NCBI RefSeq assembly: GCF_017654505.1
Contig: NC_054534.1
Location: 22,781,252 to 22,845,251, forward strand
Origin: Polyodon spathula
Lineage: Eukaryota > Chordata > Actinopteri > Acipenseriformes > Polyodontidae
Direction: 5' to 3'
Length of the DNA stretch: 64,000 bases
How positions within the stretch are numbered: position 1 is the stretch's first letter; every line of letters begins with the position of its first letter. The translations under genes and the position numbers were made by a program. The notes beneath the pieces were generated by a model that did not search any database, had not been told where the DNA came from, and saw only the letters and a program-made list of their open reading frames with translations. Positions 14,332-26,808 of the stretch are shown one piece after another.

Positions 14332-14349
14332 TGGTGTCAGAAGTGGGAT
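14332..14349 (+). promoter_or_regulatory. LTR-element primer-binding site (tRNA-Leu type)
   Basis: TGGTGTCAGAAGTGGGAT lies two bases after the LTR end. It is complementary to the 3' end of vertebrate tRNA-Leu including CCA (ACCACAGTCTTCACCCTA read 3' to 5'). This is the expected position and spacing for minus-strand priming of an LTR retroelement and fixes the LTR boundary at 14329. Confidence 0.8.
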
Positions 14350-14359
14350 AGCGCCACCT

Positions 14360-14744
14360 AGAGGCCCAGAGACAGACTTCAGTTCAAACAAATATACTTT
14401 TATTATAAATAAACACAAAATGAAAGGGCACAAGGGCCAAAACAAAGCAATTTAAACACAAAAAAGATAAAAAGCAAAACTTACAAAAATAACAGTTTCC
14501 AGGCTGGGCAATGCCTTCACTGGATTCAAACTTTCTAAACAACCAAAAAAAACCCAACCTGCTTCCTCAGCTCCCTCTCTCCAAATGAGAAGCAGAGGCC
14601 TCCTTTTATAGCAGGTGGCTGGGCGCTGATTGATCGTTAATTAACCTAATCAACCCCAGCCACCTGAACATAATAAACCCAGGCAGGTAGGGGAAGTTAA
14701 CCCCATCCCTGCCAATTTAAAGGGCAGAGCTTTGCTCTGCCACA
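14360..14744 (-). mobile_element. LTR copy B, inverted, nearly full length
   Basis: Read on the - strand from 14744, it begins TGTGGCAGAGC, carries a TATA-like TATAAAAGG and an AATAAAAG poly(A) signal, and stops at GGGCCTCT, lacking the last about 22 bp present in copy A. It keeps the about 150 bp missing from copy A. Its U5-like end abuts the leader that follows the primer-binding site. Confidence 0.8.
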
Positions 14745-15661
14745 AGCGGGTAATGTCTTAATTTAATGGCTGCTATAATTCTTTGGTTAGAAAGAGCTCT
14801 GATGTGGTGCCTTTTTAGATGATGTGTGGACAGACTGCAACCGTTATGTATTGGATTGCACATATGGACATAAGCAAAAGCACCATCCTTAAATATAAAA
14901 ATGTGTGAAATATGATTACAGACAAAATGTGTTGAGGCAGCATGGGATCATGAGTCCGCTTGAAACTGAAAACTGATCCACTTTATGGTGTTTGCTGTAA
15001 TTCATGGTTCCTGGTCATCATGTTCTGTACTTCTCGTTTTAAAAACAATCTAAATCATTTACAGATTAGTTTTTTTTCTTTCTTTGGGGCAAAGGCCTTT
15101 TGTTAAAGTGCTTTTTATTTAATATAAAAAGGTGCCTCATTCTTGAGGGGATTGAGGAAGAGGAAGATGCAGCATAGCGGCTGCCACCTGGCAGTCTTTG
15201 CTGTGCCTTAAGGGGGGTGAGATTATGTGAGGAGGAAAGTGAAAGGGCCTGCTGTGCCAGAGATGAAAGCTTTCATAACTAGAGATACCAGAAAGAGAGA
15301 GGCGTGCTTCAAGCTGGATCAGGCTGTCTAATGAGACTGGGCAGCAGTCTGCTGTTCCACTCACCTGATAGCTGATAAGCCCTGGCAGCCCAGATATGAG
15401 TGGATTACGAGGTGATAATAAGAACTGTTAACAAAGTTTATAAGCTAGTGGGAGAGAGGACTTTTTATGTGCATGAACATGCTCTCTACATAAAACAGAC
15501 GCGTTATGGGAGCGCTGAACCGAAATGAGAAATGTTTTACTGAACGTGTAACTAATTATTCATTTAAAGGCCCTTTTTTCCTTTTTTTTTTTAAATGTTT
15601 ATGTGAATTAAATGTGTTGGTATCTACGACATTTGTTCTTGACTATTTCTAAAGATACCAA

Positions 15662-15663
15662 AT

Positions 15664-15738
<75 letters not shown>
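15662..15738. repeat. (AT)n microsatellite with interruptions
   Basis: An AT dinucleotide tract broken by AATA and ATTTTA, so it is a series of palindromic blocks. Confidence 0.95.
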
Positions 15739-15742
<4 letters not shown>

Positions 15743-18689
15743 AATTGCAATATCAGAAATGCTGGTTGTGTAGCATCTTGAAAGAGTTGGGAATGTGCTT
15801 CCCTGATGTCGATGAGGAGATTTGCAGTATAGTTTGGGAGTAAAATGGCTGAAATTCTGTACTAACAGGCTGTGTTAGATGGGCAGAACCAGTGGAGAGT
15901 GGCACATGAATTTTAATCACAGTGCCATATATGTTATTATGGAGCAATTTAGAATGCAATTGAAAGGTCTGTATTTCTGGATACTCTTAGACTGAACATC
16001 AGACTGTAGTCAGTGTAGTTTATGTATTTATTTATGTATGTATTTATTAGAAAACGTAACCAGTACGCTGAGGGTTTGATATCCCCCTCTAGTGACAATT
16101 GTGTTGCGCTTTCTTGTTTTCCACTCCCTTTTGTTTTTTACAAGGCTGAGGAGCAACGGCTTACATTGGTTGTCAGGAGTGGCGGATGTTGAAAAAAAGG
16201 AATTTTCAATGAAAGGCAGTGATTCAGTGGCCTAAGTGCCCTACATCTCACACAGCCAAAGTAATCAGATTAGCAGCTGAATCAAAGCTTTACAGTGATT
16301 TCTTTGTTGTGCACTATCAACCTGGTTACCCACTCTTGCAAGGGTCAACGATGTTCAATTTGAGTAGAATGGGAGAAAATATTTAATAGGGTGGTAACTG
16401 GAAAGGGTTGTTCATTTAAGGGCTTTGAAATGAAGTGTTGGCAGAGAGGTCAAAAGGTAACCAAGGATTTTACTTGCATATTGTTAAAAGGTAAAGTTAA
16501 AAACATGTACAGTAATTTGTTTTTTGTATTCTTTGTTCCAGTTTGTTTTAAAATGTCTTCCAGAATATTCTGGCTTAAAAGTGAACCCTACTTCACCTGG
16601 TTGGCTGGGAATCTTTGTCTGCTCAATTCTGCAGTTTCCCTCTTACTTGCTTTTATGCCCTTATTCATAAACAACAAAAGAGTAGTGGAACCAATTAAGA
16701 ATTCTGTTTGCTTCCTATGACCCCTGTTTAAGAAAGTGTATGTACTGTATTTCTTACCATAATACTGCTAGTTATTGTGTGTTTGTGTGTTTTTAAAATT
16801 TAGATTATACACATTGGACTATTTGTGAAAGGAGCGATGGAGCCTCTTCACCAAGCTCTAACTCGGGAGTGATTTTAAAAAAGCAAACAAAACCCACAAC
16901 CGTCTAGTTTCATGAATTTTATTCTTTTAAATTCATAGCTTTGTGAAGAAGACCCAATATTTATGCCTATTTAGAAGCTACTCTGTCACGTTGATGCCAG
17001 TTGTATTGTCTTGTGTAACTTTGTATGCAAATATTGACTGTAAATTAGCTTGTATGTGGAAGTAAAATATTACAGTAGAGTTACCACCTTTTGTGCTTTT
17101 CCCTGGATTGTCAGTGTGAGATAGGTATCCTGGGTTTTAATCTTATGCAGTGTGTGGCACCGGACTCCACAAGAGCATTATCATCAACTGCAACCACATC
17201 TATGTAGACAACTTGCCAGTAAATGTTATCTTGTTTTCAGCTACCACACGGTAGAGCCTTCATTGAGAGGGCACTATAGAAAAGGATTTTCTCTTTTAAA
17301 AAAAAAAAAAAACACTTTAAAAATTAGATTTACTTTGAACGTGAAATGATTCGTTTTGTAACCTTCTGCTGAGAAGTTTTTAGAAGTGTCCCAAAAATGT
17401 TCTGAAAAAGGAGAGGAAAAAAAAACAAATAACTTTTTATTTGTCAGAGTTACTTATAGTTTATCTAGACAGTGCCAAATTTCTGAACAGAGCAATATTA
17501 ATGAACTGGCTGTGTCTTGGTTTGTTGTTGAAAGATGCTGAACTCCAGTCGAGCTGTGATTGGTTGACGCAGCAGTTGTGGGTACAGGACTGGTTGCTTT
17601 CATCAGTGTAAAGTGTTGATCGGCTGGTTTTTGGTTTTTAGTATTTGCTATCCAATAGATATGAACTTAGCTTTCATTATGGCAAGTAAAAATGAAAAAG
17701 CTGATACTTGCGTGGATTGATTTAAGTTTGATTCACAGCTGATGCTGGGACGTACCAGTTGTTTATATACTGCCTGATTCAGAAGTCCACTAGAGCTGGA
17801 AACTGATTGGCTGAATATACTGACTCATTTTCTAATACAATAATGTACACTGCAAAGAGAGTTTCAAACTGTAACTACTTGCCTTTAGTTTTGGCAATTC
17901 CTTTATTTTTTTGGCAAGTGTAGTTTTAAGTAGACGTAAGTAAAGTACATATGATGTTTCTGGCTTTGTTCATTAACACTGTGCCAATTATTATTTTTTT
18001 GGGAAGATTTACCATGGCTTAATGTTAATTCCTTTAATTGACCAGAATGTGACATTGTACTTGATTTATGGTTGTTGCAGTCCCTTAGAAATTTAAAGAA
18101 ATCCTTCTAGGTCAAGTTTCAAGCTGTCACATGTTTGCTTTAGGCATGTTAGGAAAGTAGGGTTTAAAACATGTGTATTTCATTCCTGCACAGTGAAATG
18201 AACTGTGTAAGCATGGTAGAAAATTAGAAACTGTGTATTCTCTTGTTTTGTAAATGTTTCTCTTGAATACAAAGGTTGATTAATAGGCCGATTTGAACAG
18301 GACAGAAAATCACCACATAAACAGGTGGTTTCAGAATTTTTACCAACATCGTGAAATTTAGTCCCGTGCGAACCATCCATTTCTTTTTATCCCAAATAAT
18401 TCTCAGAGGTGCTCTCATTTATTTATTTATTTATTTATTTATTTACAGGTGTCCTGTGTCTTTTAACTCCCATTCGAATCAACCATGACAGTGTTAGGTT
18501 AGAATTGATGCAGCATTTCCAGGGTGTTCGCCTCAAAGCAACACCTGACTTTACAATAAACCATAATATTAAAATTGATAGGTCTGTCCCAAGATTCTAC
18601 AGTTAAGGTAAATGAATGGACAGATTGTCAAACTAGAGATCAGGGGGAGGGGGGGAGTGACTTTATTTAAAAAAAAAAAAAAAAAAGGA

Positions 18690-21120
18690 TGCTTTGAATG
18701 GTGCGTTTGAAGGGACGAAGGCACTCAAGGGACGAAATGGTTATTCTAGCCTTTGGAAAAGAAGGCACAATGAAATTAGTTATTTACACCCGGTTCCCTG
18801 TTTACAAATCATGCACAAAAATGCCTTCTCTGACCACAACATCGCATTTCATTTAGAATTTACCAACTTTTCTTGATGAAAACTAATATATGTTTGAGAG
18901 GTTACCAGACGACCTCAGCTTTTGACCAACTCTGAGGACTCTGTTTACCCAGAATGCTTTGAAATCATTGCTTTGAGTCCCACTGGTATTACTTCTACAA
19001 TGGAATGATAATTTGACATGGAAACTCTTTTTTCAATGTTTGTTTTGGCTATGGGCATGTCCATGTTGCATATCTGTTGACTGTGCAGCATGTGGGGTTT
19101 ACTATTGTTTAAGGTGTGCACATGGTGAATGCAAGATTCACACTGTAAATTGGCATGACTCCATACAAGTAACAACTAAAGCTAAGGTTTACAATTTTAA
19201 AAAGGCCTACTACAAGGGAATGAAGCAGAGACTTACAGAAGTAGATGGAGTAAAATAGTGAAAACATCCACAGAAAAAGGATGGTTGTTTTTAAAAAATG
19301 TAGTACTAGTGGCGCAAAACCATTACATCCCAAAAGTAGACAAATCTAAATCTAAAACAAAATGGTTTAATATATCAATTTTTATCCGAGAAAAAAGGCA
19401 CTTTATAGAGCATTTAAAAGGGACCAAGAACAAAGTACACAGAAAGAGTACATGGAACTGAAAACACAAGTCAAAAAGGAAGTTAGAAAGGCCAAGAGAG
19501 AGATAGAAATGAGCATTGCCAAGGGGGCTAAAACCAATTCTAAAAGATGTTTCCAATATTTTAACAGCAAAAGAACATGCAAGGAGGAAGTAAAATGTCT
19601 AAGAGATACAAATGACAACATCATAGACGAAGAGAAAAAATAGCAAATATATTAAATGATTACTTTTCACAAGTTTTTACAAAGGATGATACTGGCAACA
19701 TGACCCACATGTCAACCTGTTCCTGTCCAGTTTTAAATAACTTAAGCATAACAGAGGCAGAAGTATTAAAGGGACTAGGAGCTCTTAAAATAAACAGTTC
19801 CCCTGGGCTGGATGAGATCCTCCCAATAGTACTCAAAGAAATGAAAGAAGTTATTTACAAACTGCTAACCAAGATCATGCAATAGTCTCTTGAGACAGGG
19901 GTTGTACCGACAGACCGGAAAATTGTAAACGTAATACTTATCCACAAAAAAGGAGACAAAACAGAACCAGGTAACTACAGACTAATAAGACCTGACTTAT
20001 ATATGGAAACTTATGGAAAATGTAGCTGTATGGTAACAATATCCTGGGAGACAGTCAGCATAGTTTTAGGAAAGGGAGATCATGTCTAGCTAACCTCGTG
20101 ATTTTTTTTTGAGTATGTAACATCAACAATGGATAATTGCAAAGCATATGACATGGTTTATTTAGATTTCCAGAAAGGTTTTTGACACAGCCCTACATAA
20201 AAGATTCACTCTCAAACTGAGTGCAGTAGGGATTCAAGGAAATGCATGCATATGGATTAGGGGGTGGTTAATATGTAGAAAACAGAAAGTACTGATTAGA
20301 GGAGAAACCTCAAAATGGAGCGAGGTAACAAGTGGAGTACCACAGGGATCAGTATTAGATCTTCTGCTATTCCTAATCTACATTAATGACTTAGATTCTG
20401 GTATAGTAAGCAAACTTGGCAAACACATTTGCAGCAGAAAAGGTTATTCAAAATGATCTAAACAGCATTCAGAACTCGGCAGACACATGACAAATGACAT
20501 TTAATATATAAATGTATAAGGTACTGCACGCAGTCAATAAAAATCTGCATTACAAGTATCATATGTGAGATACTGAAATTGAAGAAGAATCAATGAAAAA
20601 GATCTAGGAGTTTATGATGCCTCTGAAATGTCTTCTTCTGGACAATGTGGGGAAGCTATAAAAAAGGCCAGCAAGATGCTCAGATATATTGTGAAAAGTG
20701 TTGAATGTAGGTCAAGGGAAGTAATGTTAAAACTTTACAATGCATTAGTAAGACCTCATCTAGAATATTGTGTTTAGTTCTGGTCACCTCACTACAAAAA
20801 GGTTATTGTTGCTCTTGAAATATGATTCAAGGATTCAAAATTCTAAAAGGTATTGACAATGTCTTCCCAAGAGACTTTTTCCAACCAGAAAAAAGAAACG
20901 AGGACCACGGATTCAGAACAGAAAATAGGAGGCACTTTTTTACATAGAGAATTGTTGGAGTCTGGAACCCACTCCCCAGTAATGTTGTTGAAGTAGACAC
21001 CCTGAGATCCTTCAAGAAGCTGCATGATGAGATTCTGGGATCAATAAGCTATTAACAAAAAAACGAGCAAGATGGGCCGAAATGGCCTCCTCTCGTTTGG
21101 AAACTTTCTTATGTTCTTAT
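18690..21120 (+). mobile_element. CR1-clade LINE, 5'-truncated and decayed
   Basis: Translated fragments in all three + frames line up in order with CR1-type non-LTR retrotransposons: the end of the endonuclease (AFSDHNIAFHLE, near 18825), a linker (VYNFKKAYYKGMKQRL, near 19185), a basic coiled region (19452-19640), then reverse transcriptase. The RT has PGNYR near 19970, a YLDFQKGFDTALHK-like motif A near 20160 and SGVPQGSVLD near 20335. The FADD-type motif C is lost. The 3' end reads GGCCGAAATGGCCTCCTCTC and finishes TTCTTATGTTCTTAT, typical of the family. Many stops and frameshifts show it is dead. No clear TSD was found. Confidence 0.9.
19452..20420 (+). pseudogene. CR1-type reverse transcriptase remnant
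   Basis: The longest readable stretches are 19452-19640 (KKEVRKAKREIEMSIAKGA) and 19700-19885 (motif-1 region, ALKINSSPGLDEILPIVLKE). The frame then continues as VPTDRKIVNVILIHKKGDK and PGNYRLI. Stops at 19640, 19882 and later, together with indels, break the frame. The catalytic core after SGVPQGSVLD (near 20335-20365) is disrupted before the YxDD box. It is a neutral fossil inside ROR2 intron 1. Confidence 0.85.
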
Positions 21121-21300
21121 ATCTGTTTCCTGAATTGTGGGCATGTACAATGGTAGTTAACCTGGAAAAGAAAAACGCAACCAGAACATCCATACCTACA
21201 CAAGTTGATCGTGCGTTGGGTGAATTTAGCTTGGCTTTCGTGTAACAAATTGCATTACTGCAGCAAACTGCATTTTAAAACTGTTGCAATATATAACAAC

Positions 21301-21301
<1 letters not shown>

Positions 21302-21375
<74 letters not shown>
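21302..21375. repeat. (ATT)n microsatellite
   Basis: About 24 ATT units, lying just downstream of the CR1 3' end. Confidence 0.95.
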
Positions 21376-21376
<1 letters not shown>

Positions 21377-22047
21377 TATAATCTTTCAAGATGATGTACA
21401 TGTTATTTTTTACTGATTGTAAGATTGTGCTCAGCCATTAACAGTAGTCTGTGGATTTAGCTACAAACTCTAATCAAATAAATATGTGGAATTCATTGAA
21501 ACAAACAATTTGGTGATGATTTGTAGCTTGAAAAGTTAGATTTTTAACTGTCATGTGCTGTTATCAGACAATAGATGACTGTTTGTCAGGACCAGAGTTG
21601 GAAATAAACTCTGGCATTAACAAGCTTTTTGTAAACTATTATCGTTTAGAGCATTAGAGAAAATCACAAGTCTCACACACTTTGGAAGTTCAGTGGTATA
21701 TCATTACATACTGTCCTGATAAGCTACAGCTTCATTTAAAGGTTTAGTGAAACGACTTGTGTTTGTGGCAATGCTGCCATGTCTTCCACATACATTCATT
21801 CATGTTTCAGGCAGAAACTAAAGCACATCAAATACAAATATTTCTCAAAGCAATAATACTGGGATGCAGAAAAATGATATATCTTAATTGTTGTTTGCTT
21901 GTAAAAATCTACCAAATAACGTGTTATGCAAGTCATTTCCAAAACATATCCAGACAGGCCTCAATTTTACCCTTCTGTCTATTTATTATTTTAAGGAAGT
22001 AATAGGTCTTTAAGTTCTCCTAAGTATGTCATTAGATGTCAGTTACA

Positions 22048-22103
22048 TTTGGTTCAGTGGTAAGTAAGTAGAATATTTGGTTCAGTGGTAAGTAAGTAGA
22101 ATA
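22048..22103. repeat. 28-bp tandem duplication
   Basis: Two adjacent, apparently identical copies of a 28-bp unit beginning TTTGGTTCAGTGGTAAGTAA. They are followed shortly by an AT microsatellite. Confidence 0.9.
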
Positions 22104-22114
22104 TATAGATATCC

Positions 22115-22117
<3 letters not shown>

Positions 22118-22187
<70 letters not shown>
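22118..22187. repeat. (AT)n microsatellite
   Basis: About 34 AT units, 545 bp upstream of ROR2 exon 2. Confidence 0.95.
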
Positions 22188-22190
<3 letters not shown>

Positions 22191-22731
22191 CATTGCCCCT
22201 GTTCTGGGCTAATGATACAAAATCAAACTGTTCTACTGTACCTAATAACAAAAAATCCGTCTGCTATAATGTGGGGATTTGTTCGGTCAGCTGTAAATCT
22301 TGTGTACAGTTTTGTGATACATTTTATGTGGGTTTTGTATGAATCTCCTATTGTTGTTCCTTTATTTACCAGGCTTAACTTGTGCCCTTTTTCAACCACA
22401 GGGTCTGTGGTAATAAATGGAAATCTGTCTGTAAAATCACAGTTAGAAAAAGGGCTCCGCTCTACTTACTATGTAAAGTGGCTGTAAGTGCCACATACGA
22501 ATGGGTATGTTTGTAAACCAGAATGCAATAGTACTTCAGTTTAGTATACTGGAAGATTGAAGCTGGACCTTTTCTCACTGATGATACAATAGGTCAGGTA
22601 AGAGTTTAACCTGAACCCTGCTTCTATAGCTTTTATAAACTACATCAAAGCAAAGAAATACAAACACTGGAATTTTGCAAAAGGCAGCTGACATTTATCT
22701 TTTTGTGTTTCTTTTTCCTCCCTATCAACAG

Positions 22732-22809
22732 AAGATGCAAACTTACCTCAACCAGGACAATCACTGGGACTGGCTGAAGGCCAAGACAGAGGGGTGTCCG
22801 TGCCCAAAG
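22732..22809 (+). CDS. ROR2: ROR2 exon 2 (N-terminal linker of mature receptor)
   Basis: A 78-bp exon between a pyrimidine-rich acceptor (TCCCTATCAACAG) and a GTAATG donor, phase 1 at both ends. With one base from exon 1 it encodes (E)DANLPQPGQSLGLAEGQD and on to VPK, then joins exon 3 as [12 protein letters not shown]. Vertebrate ROR2 has a poorly conserved acidic linker of the same length after the signal peptide, ending in a similar GQDGP...LKG segment just before the Ig domain. The sequence itself is weakly conserved. The call rests on length, phase, splice sites and position. Exon 1 is not in the window. Confidence 0.85.
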
Positions 22810-24770
22810 GTAATGCAAATGCGTTTAATTTAAATCACAGAGAAAGGAAATCTGTTGCCTGAAGGAAAAAAAAAAAATTGATTGCAAATAATGTATTAAA
22901 GAGTACTGGCGCAATATACTTATTTTGAAATATACATTTACTGTAGTTTTACGTTTGTCTACCCCAATTTCTTAGCCTGAAGCCAATTGGTTGTTCCACT
23001 AGATAACTGTTTTTACTAGTACATAAAGCCCAGGGGTCTTTAATTAGCACATCTATTCTTCCAAATGGAGAGGCAAAATGTAGATGTAGAGAGTTTGCTG
23101 AAGAGGTGTTCGGGTATCGAAAAGGGCAAAATAAAAATAAAACTGCCTCTGCCTTTTTTCTTTAACTATTTAGTTATTGCACTGTAAAATAATGGGAAGA
23201 AAGTTGCATGGAAAGATCATAAACTTGTGGTTGCAAAGAAGCTGAACCACGTGATCAGCTGTTTAGTAATGGATAGACGTGAAGATTTATTGTACCCCAA
23301 ATGGGAAATTTAGGACCACTGTATCACATGTGAAAAAAATGAGAAACAGCCCAGAAGACCAACACGTGATCAGTCTACATACAGCAGAAGCAACAACAGA
23401 AGTAACTACAAAAGAAAGCAACTACATAAATGAACACAATAACTAAAACACAATGAAAGTAAAGAACATGTTACAAATGTATAGACCAGAAAAGGGCACC
23501 AGCAGATGAAGTGATCTCTCCCTAATAAAGTGGCAGCAACAGGTAGAGTTTAGACAAATCTGTTCTGTAAGCAGTTATGTTCTGAACAGCAAGAGTCATT
23601 GACTGGTACAGATTTTAAGAGTTTTGTCAGGCTCACAGCTTTAAGTTCAGAGATGGAAGCAAGGGAAGTTCTAGTGCATTAAAACCATTATCCAGTCCAT
23701 TGTCTACCTCTGTATCACACAAAGGCTCACAAGCACTGGATAAGCCCACTCCCACCCCACTGTTTGTCTATTTTTTTCCATTATCGCTTCAGCTACGTGG
23801 CATTCTGTTTGAAGTAAACCAGATTTTGAAATATATGGTGGTAAGAATCAATATTTATATTCCATAACATTCAAAGATTAACAAAAACTGAGTGCACATT
23901 ACTGTAGAATCCATCTAAGAAGCCGGTCGGTGCAGCTGCCTATAGATCTACTTGCATGTGTAGGTCTGTTTAATACCAGCAAAGGAAAATATTGCTGTGT
24001 ACCACAGAAGTTATTTATGTTGGCCCGACATCCTCGATCTCACTGCAAAAATAATCAGAAACTGTATTTACACGTGCATATAACAAATAGGTGCTGTTTT
24101 ATGGAAGCTCTAATAAGTTTGTTTTTCTTTTTTTCTGTTACTTGGCTACGGCACCTCCTGCTTGTGATTTGCAGTCAGACTAGAAGGCAGATGGCATGCT
24201 GGGAGGAATTTCCTTGGGCGGGGCACTTCTGCTGACAGATTTATACAAGCACAGCAAATAGAGAGTAGAGGAGGGAGGGAGGACCCTTGTAAAACACTTT
24301 TTTTTTTTTTTTTTTTAATTCGATAACACCTAAAAGACAAGATTGTTTTGTTTTGGATCTAATAGCCCTGATCAAACAGGTATCCTGCCGTGGCTAGAGC
24401 TAGACTGGATAAGTACAGGACATGAACTGTATTGTTTGATGAGGTTTGTACCCTGCTGCTTTTCCCACTGGCTCACTTACAGTAGTCAGGATGGCTGGGA
24501 AGCTGGGCTGCTCAGTGAGGGGGTTTTAGTATAATTCCAGTCTTGTTGGTCTCCTCTCCTGTAATGGAATGTACAGACTGTCTTCCTGCAACCAATCCTC
24601 CTGTCAGTGTCTGTGTCTCTAGAATATGTACAAATGTCAGTGTGCCATGCGTACATGGGTACCAACAGACGGACAAGCACTGTCGTTCCTCTTACCAAGC
24701 AGAACACAAACAGCATGGTCTCACAACTATGGCTCCTGGCTATAGTGTTATAAGGGGGAGCAGTCTATGT

Positions 24771-24785
24771 CTATCTATCTATCTG

Positions 24786-24851
<66 letters not shown>
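24771..24851. repeat. (CTAT)n tetranucleotide microsatellite
   Basis: About 20 CTAT units with one CTGT variant. The tract makes a spurious LSIYLSIY reading frame. Confidence 0.95.
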
Positions 24852-24852
<1 letters not shown>

Positions 24853-26419
24853 CCTTTTTTTAAAACCTGTTAGAAGTTTTTTTTTTTTTTTTTAAACGAG
24901 AGGTTTCCAACACTTGTTTTTAAACCTTATGGAAACCATCATAATTTTTCACTGAAATCTTGCAGTGTACATTTTAAAAAGTAACTGGTAATGATTTACA
25001 TCTCTGTAGAACAGGGTTGTGTTGTGTATCTGACACCACAGCAATGAATTCTGACTCCCCTGCAGAGGTGAATATGAGGAATCAACTGTCCTTGCGGCAG
25101 TGCAGTCATTAAAAGCAAGCTGAACATAAACCACAAAACCGCAGTAAATACAGGAACTTGGTTTAGGAATTCTCGTTAGTAGACTAGACAAGGGGACACT
25201 TGGCTGGTTTTAAAATTCATTTTTTTATACCTTTTTCAATGCACCTTTATCATCTTAAGTCTCTCTAATGAGCCCTCGCCTCTCCATGTTGGGTCCCCCC
25301 TTTTCAGATGGAATGTTTACCTCCTTAGTCTGTTATGGAAATTCCTTACTTCTCCCCACTGGGAGCCCCTGCTGGGAGAGCAGAGCCTGAGCAGTCATGG
25401 GCTTCCCAGTGGCCACTTGATCAAGACTGAAACATTGGTTAATGATGACTGATCTGTGATTCATTTTGCAGACAGTAGACACATTGCAAGACACAAGCCA
25501 GTAGTGTTGCCATAAAAAAGTATATTTTAGAGGTTTTGTATTAGGGAGGGAGAATAGCTAAGGAGGCAGACATAAATTGGTGTACATCCTATATTGGAAA
25601 TGGAACAGGAGAGAAGAACACATTGATTATGTATTTATCTAAGCCAATATTTTCCGTGTTTGCTTACTTATGTGAACGTATTTCCTACCAGCTAAAAAGT
25701 TAATTGAATTAAGCTGTTCTTCAGAGTTGAGTCTTGTGAACTTTCCAACACAGAAGCGTATAACAAATATTAAATATGATTCTGGCAATAGGATTATACG
25801 TGTTTGGCCATCTATAGTAAAGAGAAGAATCTTGAAATGAATTTGTTCACTGCTCCGTTGAGTTAAAAAGCATTTTTAAAGAAACCAGAGAAGCCCCAAG
25901 GCCAACTGTGAGCAACAGGGTCTTTTGCAGCAGTCTCATTCTGCTGCTATCCAAATGAAACAGGTGCAGTTTCTTTTTGTTCACTGTGTAAGGGTTAATG
26001 TAATTTCTGATGAAATGCCATTAAGCAGTGAAGTAACACACAGCTGAATGTACTTTTCATAATGCAGGTAATGAAAGAAGGTGCTATTTGGTCAGGAATT
26101 TAAATGGAAAGAAAGTTGACTAACCTGAGTTACTTCACCTTTAACCAGGCCATACTAACCTTCAGCTAGTGAATGGTGCCAAAAGCATGCAGCCTTATCA
26201 TTGTTCATTTAATTTCCTAATGGGACTAGTTGCATGCCACTTCTACATTTGTTTTTGATTTAAAATATATAAATATGGGCTTAAGAACTCCTGATGCTCA
26301 GCTCCTGCGGCAGCTGTAATTACATCACACTGTGAATTAAAAATTAAAATAAAATAAAATTGGCAGTCTTCGGAGACTTGGAGTTGTTTCCCTAAGGAAA
26401 CTGATAAACATGTACGACT

Positions 26420-26445
26420 CCCCCCCCCCCCCCCCCCCCCCCCCC
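26420..26445. repeat. Poly(C) run
   Basis: Twenty-six consecutive C, the opposite-strand counterpart of the G run near 2000. Confidence 0.95.
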
Positions 26446-26688
26446 GTTCAGTGGTACGCCACATCCCAGAAGGGCTCCCCACTGAGGCTGCATTTGAGGG
26501 CTCTCTGCTATTATGTAAATTTAAACAGATGTCAGTTCAATCAGGGCAGCCATTTTTTTGTAGCTGCAGTGTTCTAATGGGAGGGTCTTAATAAATGGGG
26601 TGTGGCATTTTATAAAGTCAGGGAGACCTATGTTTCGGGTAGTGCTCCATGGTTTACCTTACGTCAACCTTACTTTTAATTTATTAAA

Positions 26689-26808
<120 letters not shown>

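Larger units (their letters stand above)
14092..14749. mobile_element. Insertion of two inverted LTRs with one 5-bp TSD
   Basis: The block 14097-14744 starts TGTGGCAGAGC and ends with its inverse, GCTCTGCCACA. It is flanked on both sides by the same pentamer AGCGG (14092-14096 and 14745-14749), so the whole unit appears to have inserted in one event. It consists of a + strand LTR, a tRNA-Leu-type primer-binding site and then a - strand LTR facing it. The outer arms of about 170 bp differ by only about one base. There is no gag or pol. The insertion is in ROR2 intron 1. Confidence 0.85.
403..22731 (+). other. ROR2: ROR2 intron 1 (3' part), mostly noncoding
   Basis: All sequence before exon 2 at 22732 is taken as intron 1, because the gene runs on the + strand and no signal-peptide exon is visible. 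Apart from the repeats listed separately I see no exon-like stretch: open frames here are short, AT-rich and unlike any family I recognise. Intron 1 of ROR2 is very large in other vertebrates, which fits the exon lying outside the window. Confidence 0.7.

Noticed and set aside
1..22731. Search for ROR2 exon 1 (signal peptide with a phase-1 donor)
   Set aside because: No hydrophobic Met-led segment with a suitable donor stands out; exon 1 is expected far upstream.
24543..24863. 106-codon frame ending in LSIYLSIY repeats
   Set aside because: Half of it is the CTAT microsatellite; the rest is unlike any protein I know.
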